A stretch of DNA of 57,170 nucleotides, from positions 393,997 through 451,166 of the forward strand of contig BCKQ01000012.1 in the NCBI GenBank assembly GCA_001600695.1, written 5' to 3'. Position 1 is the stretch's first letter. Every line of letters begins with the position of its first letter. The stretch comes from Ascoidea asiatica. Taxonomy: Eukaryota > Ascomycota > Saccharomycetes > Ascoideales > Ascoideaceae. A program made the translations under genes and the position numbers. Positions 49,560-57,170 of the stretch are shown here, in pieces. The notes under the pieces were generated by a model. The model worked only from the letters and a program-made list of their open reading frames with translations, was not told where the DNA came from and searched no databases.

Positions 49560-51031
49560 TTTCAGTTGATTTGAAATAAATTATTAGTTAAATTATTTTT
49601 GAATATTGAATATGATAATAATTTTTAAATTAATGAATTTATTTTTATATATTAAAATTTTTAGAAATATTTTAAAGAATTTTAGGAAGATATTTTTTGT
49701 AATTTATATTAATTTTCTAGAAATATCGGTACAATTAACTTGCATGTTAGAAATAAGAATTAATGTTATACTATAGTTTATGAGATAGGAGAATGAACAC
49801 AATTTGAATAAATCTAAACATTTTAACTATAATTTAGTAATTATTGCTTTATAACTTATAAGGTCTCAGTTCTATGTAAGCTTTACAATAATAATGACAT
49901 ATTTAGGCTTCAAATAGTAGATGATTTAACCATTTTTGTCAAATCAACCAAAAAAATTGTACTTGAGAAATAAAGATAAATGATTCAAAAATTAAAATTT
50001 CGAGGCTATCAATATTGAGTTTCTTTCTCTTCCCTGAAAAAGAGAAATTTACGAATGAGTCTATATGGAAACCTCATAATGAAGAAATACCATTGGCTGC
50101 AGTAATGAAAAAAATAAATTGAAAAAAAGAATTGAAAATAAATTTGAAAGAGATTGAAAGTGAAATTCAGGATTGCATAGAGCTTGCAAATTTCAGAAGG
50201 TGTAATAAATGTTTCATGGCTAATTTTATTACGGTTCTGTCGTAAATTTCAGTGGCTTAGTAGGCTCACATCTAGATGCAGGAATTAGGCATTACTCCAC
50301 GGATAATCCAAAATGCATACTGAGGACGGCTGAACGCTGAACCACTACAACGGGTCAAAGCCTAATTATCGCTTAATATGCTTACTTCCCCCACAAAACT
50401 TCGCGGAAAGAATGATTATGTAATTCAATTATGTAATCTGAAAAGTTTTTCTGTTTCTCTAATAAACCTTAGATACAAAGACAGAAAAGATGAAAAGAAA
50501 AGGAATACAAAATTTGGTTAATGACTTAGCTAAAAATTTTCAAAGGATAAAATAACCTCAAATACTTTTCATTTATAAAAGAATCAAGACAAAGACTGTG
50601 TGAAACAACAATATTGCTCTGTCCAGAAGGGTAAAAATGTTTTGTCATCACTCAAGTTAACACTGGTCATATGTTTTGTTTTTTCTGATCAGAAACATTC
50701 CGCACAATGCTTAAAATCTCAAAGCTATTTTCTGCAAGATTGTCTCGTTTAGGTTGGTTTTTTAGGTTTTTTTTGCATATTAAATGTCTAAATTTAAGTC
50801 TAAATCGTAAATCTTAGTTACGCCTTGTAGCAATAAATGGAAAACCAAACAATTTCAAAAAAGCTGAAAGTGGAATAAATGGAAAACCAAAAGTAGACAC
50901 AAATTGCTTTTTTGAAGAACCCGTGCCCTAAAGTCTCGACGAATGAATTAGTTTGATTGTATAAAAAAAGAAGATAATTTTGAGTATAAAAGAGCATTGA
51001 ATATATTAAAAAAAATTATTTGGCTAAACAA
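49560..51031. other. Intergenic region with a GC-richer patch
   Basis: AT-rich near the flanking genes. The patch 50210-50420 has repeated CTGA (ACTGAGGACGGCTGAACGCTG), ATGCTTACTTCCCCCACAAA (a weak relative of the intergenic motif) and a TTATGTAAT repeat. A second patch (50640-50940) has AAATGGAAAACCAAA twice (about 50837 and 50877). No ORF is supported; an RNA gene cannot be excluded. Confidence 0.45.
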
Positions 51032-51832
51032 TCAAACTAAAAAAATTGCTGTGAGGAGCAATATAAGAGAAATTAAATAAGAGTTGCCTTTGGTTGATTT
51101 TGCTATTCCTTCATAGCTACTTGTGTTAGATACTGTTGAGTTTATTCCAACCGAAATACTTAAGTTTGGACCATTAGTTTCTGAGGAAATTGTAAAGCTA
51201 GATGATTTATGACTACTTGAAAGATTTTGATAATTCATAGATGATATAGTCAAAGAAGCACTAGCATTTAAAGTTGTACCAACAATATACGAATGAGAGA
51301 TATAATCAGATGTATATTTAATGGAATTTAACACTTTTGTTGATATTCTGGATGACACTATTCCACTGGAACTTGAACTAGTGTTTTTACTTTCAACAGT
51401 TTTTGATTGTGTTGAATCATCACTGGATCTTTTTATAGTTACATCGGATTTTGGAGTAGTAATTGTAACTCTGGAACAATCTGACTTGCTTCCATCACAA
51501 GTCTTATAAATAATGGTTGTTAATTCTATTGGGGTTGATGTTGCTGATTCTTTCGAATTTTTATTATAACTGCTCTTAAGTAATGAAAGTGATTGACTAA
51601 TAGTTTTTTTACTAGTTACATCCTTAACAAAAGTACACATTCTATCAGAATAATTTGGGCAATTACTTGTAATTGTTACTTCAGTTGAATATGTTTCAGT
51701 GGTTAAAATACAGGTTGTTGAAGTTTTTTCAACTGTTTTTGTATCAGTTTTACTAATTATTATTGTATCTCCATAAGCAATTTTAAATAAAATAAGGAAT
51801 GTAAAAAAAAGATATGTTCTTATAACCTGCAT
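51032..51832 (-). CDS. Ser/Thr-rich GPI-type cell wall protein
   Basis: A 266-residue protein. The signal peptide is about 1-21 (MQVIRTYLFFTFLILFKIAY). Two related units hold VEKTSTTCILTTETYSTEVT followed by ITSNCPNYSDRMC, and LTTIIYKTCDGSKSDCSRVT, resembling the TL.TI.SC.D..C units of the adhesin at the start of the window. The rest is Ser/Thr-rich with several N-glycosylation sequons, and the C-terminus is hydrophobic (SYLISLILLLTAIFLV), as in a GPI signal. It lies between the two eight-cysteine proteins on the same strand. Function unknown; a wall mannoprotein is likely. Confidence 0.75.
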   Translation of the reverse strand: MQVIRTYLFFTFLILFKIAYGDTIIISKTDTKTVEKTSTTCILTTETYSTEVTITSNCPNYSDRMCTFVKDVTSKKTISQSLSLLKSSYNKNSKESATSTPIELTTIIYKTCDGSKSDCSRVTITTPKSDVTIKRSSDDSTQSKTVESKNTSSSSSGIVSSRISTKVLNSIKYTSDYISHSYIVGTTLNASASLTISSMNYQNLSSSHKSSSFTISSETNGPNLSISVGINSTVSNTSSYEGIAKSTKGNSYLISLILLLTAIFLV

Positions 51833-52593
51833 CTTAAAAAAAAAATGTTAATTTGAATCAGTTATGTTGTATTGATGAGCCTAGTTGAATCTATTTGATT
51901 TTAAATAATTTCTTTTATTTTCATGTTGTAAACTAATCTTGATCACTGAGAAATTTCTACTTTATTTATATTAATATTCATTTACCTGCTGATTAAAAAT
52001 TTGTTTCACTTTTTTATAAATATTTTATCAAACTACAGTTTTTATTTATAAATTATGAATGATCTAAGTTTAATCCATTTAAATTTGGTAGTTTTGAAAC
52101 GAATTCAATTTTTTTAATAAAAAATTATTATTGCTGTTTATTTAAGAAAAAGGATATAAATCATTTCCTTATAGATATTAATGAAAATAAATGTTACAGA
52201 TTATTTCCTAATTGGGAATTAAAAGAAAAAAACTGTCCTAAAATAATGTCTCAAGTTTTTTTATTTTTCATCAAAAGATAAGTAACTCTTTGCAAACTCA
52301 TTGATTTATTCATATACATTTATCATAAATTATATAATACTTTTAGATTTCTGTCAGGAAATCTAAAATACAAAAACCGGTATTAGTTGAATACATAGTA
52401 TTTTTTTTCTGAATAGTTATTGAAATTTAAAATAACTATTCTCTAATTTTATTAATAAAGCTTAATTTTTGACCCTAAAAAGGCTCAGGTAAAGCTTAAA
52501 GTTTTTGAAATTTAGTAAATGCAAATATTTTATTAAAAGATTCAAAATTAGATGCTATATATTATATAAGAAAAATATTTTTTTAAAAGGAAT
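51833..52593. other. AT-rich intergenic region
   Basis: Promoter of the gene at 51032 and 3' region of the gene at 52594. AT-rich, with the repeated AAAGCTTAA (about 52458 and 52492). Nothing else is seen. Confidence 0.5.
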
Positions 52594-54480
52594 TTAAAAT
52601 ATAAATAAAAGTAATACATTAAAAATAAAAAAAATAATAGAACAGGTAAGAGAGAAGTTGTTTTTAACTGCTTTGTTTGTTTCATCATTAGAGTTGGAAT
52701 TAGTGCTTGAAGTTGAGGCTGATCCAGAAACAGAGTTAGATTCTAAACTAGATTCATCATCGTTCTCATTGTTTAGTGACAGTGAATCGGATGAGTCATT
52801 TGAATTAAAATCAGTTAATCCAGTCTCACTTTCTTTAGTGGTTATAGTTGTAAGTTTTCCAGATACTGAGGTTATAATTATTTTAGAAGAAGAAGCTTTT
52901 GTAGAAGATTTGATGTTTGTTTTAGTTATCGTGGTGAGCTTTCCTGATAAGGAGGTAGTTAAAATTTCTAAATTTGAACTGGTTATTTCACTGTTACTTT
53001 TATCAATAGTAATGGTTGTCTGAATTCCAGAAATTGAAGTTTTTATTGTCTCAACTTCTAAATTATCACTTTCTTTAATATTTGAAGTTGCTTGGGTATT
53101 ATCTGAATTTGATTTATCATTATTTTCTTCAGAATTATTTGGAGAGCCTGATTCATTTGAAATGTTTTCATCTTCTTCTGAGCTGTTATCATTGGAAGAA
53201 TCCGAGCTTGAATCAGAACTAGAATTAGAACTAGAATCGGACTTCGAATCAGAATTGGAATTAGAATTGGAATTAGAATTGGAATTAGAATTGGAATTAG
53301 AATTAGAATTAGAATTGGAATTGGAATTAGAATTAGAATTGGAATCAGAATCAGAACTATTATCTGAATTTGAGTCAGAACTTGAATCTGAATTTGAACT
53401 TCCTGTAGAACCAGAGCTTGATGAAGAATTTGAATCAGCTTCGGTATTTGAGTCACTATTGTTATTATCATTTGAGTCATTATTTGAATCATCATTTGAA
53501 TTATTATTTGAATTATTATTTGAATTATTGTTTGAATTATCGTTTGAAGATATGATGGATTGAGAAGTACCCTGTTTTTGAGCAACATTTCCAGTATTAA
53601 AAGTACTTGAAGAAATTTGTTGATATATACTTAAATTTTCTTGATCTTGATCAGAAATTGATTTTGGAGTACCAGTTGGTAAAATATTAACAATAGTTGA
53701 AGTTTTTAAAATAATTGAACCTGAGGTAACTATGTTTTCCTCACCGACAGCAGTATCTGTTGCAATTGTATCTAATTTTGTTTCAGAAGAAGTAAATTTT
53801 ATAATTGAAGTTGATTCAATTGTTAAAATTGAAGTTATAGTTTGTTGAGGAACATCGTCAATATAATTACAAAATCCATTTTTAAAAGATTCTATTGAAT
53901 CTGAATCAATATTTGAATTATCATCATTTGTATCACAGTTATAACATTTATAAATATTGATCCAATAATCATCAGTTGATAATTCTTTACATAGACATTC
54001 TAATGAATCGTAAGTCGTTTCTTTTTTAGAACATACAGAAGATTTAGCAAGAGAATTAGCCTTTGAACAAAAATCCGAGTTTGAAGACTGGCAATTTAAA
54101 GATAATTCTAAATCATCTTCAATAGCACTTGAAGAAGAAGAGATAGGTAATGAAATTGTTGAAGAAGGAACTGAATTTAGATTAGATATAGAACTAGAAG
54201 AAAAAGAGGAAGTTGAAGAGGATGATGAAGAAGATGATGATGATGATGAGTATGAGGATGAGGATGATATTGATATTGATATTGATATTGATGAATCATC
54301 TATGGTGACTATCGGCAAATCCGAATCAGTTGTACTGATTTCTAATTGAAGTTCATTGGAAGAAGATTGAAATAATGCAACCCTCTTTTTTAGTAAATTA
54401 TTTTTTTTAACAGGTTGAATATTTAAAGAAGTTACTTCATTTGATATAAAGTTCAATAAGAAAAAAATAATTAAAAGCAT
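52594..54480 (-). CDS. Large Ser-rich GPI-type wall protein with an eight-cysteine domain and SN/SD repeats
   Basis: A 628-residue protein. The signal peptide is about 1-18 (MLLIIFFLLNFISNEVTS), with KKR at 32-34 as a possible Kex2 site. After a Ser-only stretch (about 70-120), an eight-Cys domain (about 128-212) follows: LNC, DFC, SVC, ECLC, YKCYNC and NGFC, with DYWINIY before the pair, parallel to the gene at 48813. Then come Thr-rich units and an (NS)n/(SD)n tract (about 310-450). Three units with T(S/K).SGK.TTIT (about 480-560) recall wall-protein repeats. The tail is hydrophobic (CSIIFFIFNVLLLFIF). Opposite-strand frames here are shadows of the repeats. It is probably a surface glycoprotein or adhesin; ligand unknown. 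Confidence 0.8.
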   Translation of the reverse strand: MLLIIFFLLNFISNEVTSLNIQPVKKNNLLKKRVALFQSSSNELQLEISTTDSDLPIVTIDDSSISISISISSSSSYSSSSSSSSSSSSTSSFSSSSISNLNSVPSSTISLPISSSSSAIEDDLELSLNCQSSNSDFCSKANSLAKSSVCSKKETTYDSLECLCKELSTDDYWINIYKCYNCDTNDDNSNIDSDSIESFKNGFCNYIDDVPQQTITSILTIESTSIIKFTSSETKLDTIATDTAVGEENIVTSGSIILKTSTIVNILPTGTPKSISDQDQENLSIYQQISSSTFNTGNVAQKQGTSQSIISSNDNSNNNSNNNSNNNSNDDSNNDSNDNNNSDSNTEADSNSSSSSGSTGSSNSDSSSDSNSDNSSDSDSNSNSNSNSNSNSNSNSNSNSNSNSNSNSNSDSKSDSSSNSSSDSSSDSSNDNSSEEDENISNESGSPNNSEENNDKSNSDNTQATSNIKESDNLEVETIKTSISGIQTTITIDKSNSEITSSNLEILTTSLSGKLTTITKTNIKSSTKASSSKIIITSVSGKLTTITTKESETGLTDFNSNDSSDSLSLNNENDDESSLESNSVSGSASTSSTNSNSNDETNKAVKNNFSLTCSIIFFIFNVLLLFIF

Positions 54481-55124
54481 AGTGAAAAGGATAAAGTAAA
54501 AAAAATGTGATTTTATTTTTTATAAAACTTTAGTTGAATGATTATCGTAAACCAGAGTATTTTAAGAAAAAATGATAAGTATTTATAGTATTTTTTTTTT
54601 AACTTTGCTTTTTTTTTATTTACTTTTAATCGAATTAATTTACTAAAGCAAATAATTATTGAAACTTTAGAGATATTATGTTTCTAATTTCTTTAACATA
54701 TTTGAGTGGCTACTTTAGAATAAAACTTTTAGAAAATCAGCTTAGTTGACTTAAATGAAATTCAAAACAAAAGAAGTTTGGAGAGGAGAAATAAAAAAAC
54801 AATAATTAGATTCCATTTTTTGAATAAATACTAAAATTTTCATTTTAATGGGCCAATGAGTTTGATAAAAAAACCATAACTAAAAGGGTTGTTGACAACT
54901 TTGGAAAATACAAGGGTAAAAATAGGATCCAGGGACCTACATTTAGGGTCTGGCCAAGCCGAAACCCACAGCAGCTACAGATTACAACAGCTTGGACGCC
55001 TCTAAGCCCACAAGGTTACGAATCACTATGCTAATTGGTCAAATGTGTGAAGATTTAGAACATGCTGGGGTTCTGCTTACAAAAGTCAGATTTTTTTAAT
55101 TCAATATAAAAAAAATAATATTTA
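54481..55124. other. Intergenic region with a GC-richer patch
   Basis: Upstream of the gene at 52594. AT-rich at first; 54890-55080 is GC-richer with GGGACCTACATTTAGGGTCT, CCAAGCCGAAACCCACAGC and GCTAATTGGTC (CCAAT on minus). No repeat partner is found in the window. Confidence 0.45.
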
Positions 55125-55227
55125 TTAATAAGTTGAGGTTGTTAAAAACAAATTGAATGATGATAATTCAAAAATTAATAAAATTAAAAAGAAAAAAAGA
55201 AAAAGATTAAAGTTTTTTATAGTAAAT

Positions 55228-55312
<85 letters not shown>

Positions 55313-55535
55313 AAATGATTACATGATTTGCACGTGCATGAATTAAGTTTTGAAACATTCTTTTGGTATTATTATTAATAAAAATATCACTTGAATCATC
55401 AATAAAAAAAGTTGTGTCCTTATGTTGAACATAAAATTCCAAAATAAGAGGAAGATAAAGTCCTAACTTATTTTCAAATTGTTTAATTTTTTCAATTAAA
55501 GAGGGGGAAGGTAAAATTATTAAGTTATTTGACAT
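55125..55535 (-). pseudogene. ORF fragment running into an 83-nt poly(A) tract
   Basis: On the minus strand an ATG opens about 75 protein-like codons (MSNNLIILPSPSLIEKIKQF, then ENKLGLYLPLILEFYVQHKD and a Phe/Asp/Asn-rich end), after which the frame is only Lys from a homopolymer, then Phe/Leu-rich sequence to a stop. The head looks coding but I recognise no family. The tail is not credible protein. It may be a truncated gene, or a piece of the neighbouring retroelement, which is on the same strand. Confidence 0.4.
55229..55311. repeat. Homopolymer tract, 83 T (poly(A) on the minus strand)
   Basis: By far the longest homopolymer in the window, the next being about 20-22 nt. The reported length may be inexact. 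Confidence 0.85.
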
Positions 55536-55945
55536 GTGATATAACTAATCAAAATTAATAATAATTTAAAAAATAAAAAAAATGAAATTAAAATAATTAT
55601 AAGTGTTGCAATATTTCTTTATATGTCATGATGGTCTCCAAAATGTAAACAAAAGTCTAACGAATGGAGAAATAAATAAACAAACACGAAAGTATAAAAA
55701 TATAAGAAATAACAAATTAATCGCGTAATAAAAATTGAAACAAAAAATTGAAACAAACAATAAAAATTGAAACACATAATAAAAATTGAAACAAAAAAAT
55801 AATCACGGGATCATAACTTAGTATTATATGAACTGAGGTCAGAAATGATTGTGGAAGCAATTCGGTCAACCGAATACCTGTTTGTAAAAGGTTCCAAATT
55901 GGAGTCATTACTTGGTGTTTAAAATAATTTGAGTTGATCCATAGT
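55536..55945. other. Region after the integrase end, with tandem repeats
   Basis: Holds four AAAAATTGAAACA units (55727-55796), a perfect hairpin ATTCGGT...ACCGAAT (55860-55875) and AT-rich sequence. If an LTR of the neighbouring element were present it should start here, but I cannot define LTR ends or a purine tract. Confidence 0.4.
55727..55796 (+). repeat. Short tandem repeat, AAAAATTGAAACA x4
   Basis: Four copies with 2-7 nt spacers, just beyond the 3' end of the integrase reading frame. Confidence 0.75.
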
Positions 55946-56280
55946 CTAATGCCTAAGGAGAACAACTCCAGTAAGTTTTTTTAAAAATACTGTTGTGTCG
56001 AATATTTTATGGATTCTATATGGGCCTAACCATTTTGGATATTTCTTTTTTTGAGCTCTCTTATTCAATATCATATCTCTTACAATCACTAAGTCATTCG
56101 TTTGAAATGTTGAAGAGGTAACTTTAAATGATTCATCACACTTGAGTTTTAACTCTATTTTCCTTTTTAAAGAATTTAATTCAGAAACTTTTTCAATAAT
56201 ATCGTTTGTTTTTAAAACATCTATGCGAGCACTAATCGATTGATCCATAGTTAAATTGTTTAACTTTGAATAGAATAGAT
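55946..56280 (-). pseudogene. Integrase C-terminal part with GPY/F module, shifted frame
   Basis: Open frame of about 110 codons immediately after the stop of the integrase core, in the frame one base back (-1) relative to it. A Lys-rich region (SLKRKIELKLKC) is followed by DLVIVRD and KYPKWLGPYRIHKI, the GPY/F module of gypsy-type integrases that helps target-site choice. An ATG lies at 56246-56248, but codons before it are also open and protein-like, so the break is a frameshift rather than a separate gene. Confidence 0.75.
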
Positions 56281-57170
56281 CTAAATATTATCAATATAGT
56301 TGGAAGCTTCATATCCAGAAGTAAGGAATCCTGGGCTATACCCCGTGCTTCGTCGAGTAGTCCATCTATCATAATCACATACAAGAATTAGGTTGTCTGA
56401 CCATCTTTCTGCAGAAAGCGTCATTAAAGGTCTCACAACCGAAGAGTGACTAGCTTCACTTGAACCATTACTCTGTGGATGATAACTAGAAGTTATGATA
56501 TGGTGGATACCATATGTTTCACACACATTATCAAAGTTTTTATTATTGTATTCAGACCCACCATCAGACATCAACTCAGCAGGAGTACCATAACGATGAA
56601 TTATTTCTTCTCTGAAAAATTTTGATAGTGTCTTAGAATTCAATGTTTTTGAAGCAAGCGGTTCCACATAGAGTGTATGAGCATCTCTATATAGAGTGAC
56701 GTAACGGAATCCATAATAATCTTCTGGAAGATAGACAGTATCCACAATAATTCGGTTAAAAATTCCTGCAGTAATATTAAAATTTAAAGGGATTCTATTA
56801 GGTGGAATTAAGGAGAATAATTGACATTCAGTACATGTTTTAAGAAGTTCTTGAATAATATACAGAAGTTTTGGAATAAAATATTTCTGATTAACTAAAT
56901 GGTGGATTGAGGTAATACTGGAATGACCCTCATGGTAATAGTAAATAAGGAGACTAATTATAGTTGGATTTGTAACAACTAAACGTATTGTTCCTTTAAA
57001 GTGTTTGTATAATTTCATATCACTTACCACAAATTGAAGGCAAATTGAGATAAATTGTTTCTTTGACATAAACTTTAATGATTGGTTTGTAGTATTTTCA
57101 TCTAGCCACACAGGTATCTGATAAGTAGTTAAAAATAAAATTATATCTTGATAGGGGATGTTCTTATACA
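56281..57170 (-). pseudogene. Integrase zinc-binding and catalytic core (partial pol)
   Basis: The frame is open from the window end to a TAG at 56281-56283. The HHCC domain reads HEGHSSITSIHHL...CTEC (starting near 56947). The catalytic triad is visible: Asp in IIVDTVYL, Asp in LMSDGGSEY and Glu in GSSEASH, with exactly 35 residues between the last two, as in D,D35E integrases. The typical SYHPQSNG precedes the Glu. No start codon belongs here; it is an internal part of a polyprotein. Catalytic residues are intact, but the frame ends early at the frameshift. Confidence 0.85.

Larger units (their letters stand above)
55946..57170 (-). mobile_element. Ty3/gypsy-type LTR retrotransposon, integrase end, truncated by the window edge
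   Basis: The integrase domains are in order on the minus strand: HHCC zinc-binding, DDE core, then GPY/F module. The element continues past the window end towards reverse transcriptase. It carries at least one frame break (about 56281), so this copy looks inactive, and no LTR was identified. Confidence 0.85.

Noticed and set aside
50210-50420. Possible snoRNA (several CTGA boxes)
   Set aside because: No convincing C box or terminal stem partner at the required distance. Kept only as a GC-richer patch.
53058-53588. Long frames overlapping the SN/SD repeat of the wall protein on both strands
   Set aside because: All are alternative readings of the simple repeat; only the 628-residue frame has a signal peptide, Cys domain and GPI tail.

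Overview
The window reads as nuclear DNA of a budding yeast (Saccharomycotina) with a very AT-rich genome. Genes are compact, Leu is almost always TTA and Arg almost always AGA. The few introns sit next to the start codon and carry yeast-type GTAAGT/GTATGT donors and ACTAAC branch sites. Many proteins hold long Asn, Asn/Asp or Ser tracts. Alternative oxidase, a GH28 polygalacturonase and a Mip6/Pes4-like RNA-binding protein fit a non-Saccharomyces lineage. I cannot name the genus, and I noticed no in-frame CTG codon that would settle how CUG is read.

Layout. 1-7.3 kb: 3' end of a Ser/Thr-rich adhesin, tRNA-Asn, two small secreted GPI-type proteins, an assembly gap (NNN) and a secreted polygalacturonase. 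8-20.7 kb: an F-box/LRR protein, a two-pass mitochondrial protein, a three-RRM protein, MGE1, EFG1 and a spliced YSF3 (SF3b subunit) whose first exon is only the ATG. 21.7-27.6 kb: a small GPI-type protein, an Old Yellow Enzyme, a secreted glycoprotein, tRNA-Pro and a GAS1-type glucanosyltransferase. 29-36.7 kb: AIM41, YNK1, an RMP1-like RNase MRP subunit, a proline-rich wall protein and spliced TAF14. 38-47.5 kb: a Zn2Cys6 regulator divergent from alternative oxidase, two unknown proteins and spliced VMA21. 48.8-54.5 kb: three Ser-rich GPI-type wall proteins, two sharing an eight-cysteine head. 55-57.2 kb: an ORF fragment running into an 83-nt T tract, then the integrase end of a broken Ty3/gypsy-type element.

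How the genes fit together. There is no operon or metabolic cluster. Themes are the cell surface (about ten secreted or GPI-type products plus Gas1), mitochondria (Mge1, Aim41, AOX and one unknown), and RNA biology or transcription (Efg1, Ysf3, Rmp1, the RRM protein, Taf14, the zinc-cluster factor).

The most interesting non-genic signal is between genes. Short GC-rich islands stand out sharply from the AT-rich background and carry recurrent elements: CACGTG at eight places, an extended CCAAT box (TGATTGGCTG) at three, and an apparently undescribed roughly 35-bp element built from TGCATT and ACCCAYAMWACTGG, with three clear and two diverged copies. Most copies lie about 170-220 bp upstream of start codons, but one lies between two convergent genes where no promoter is expected.
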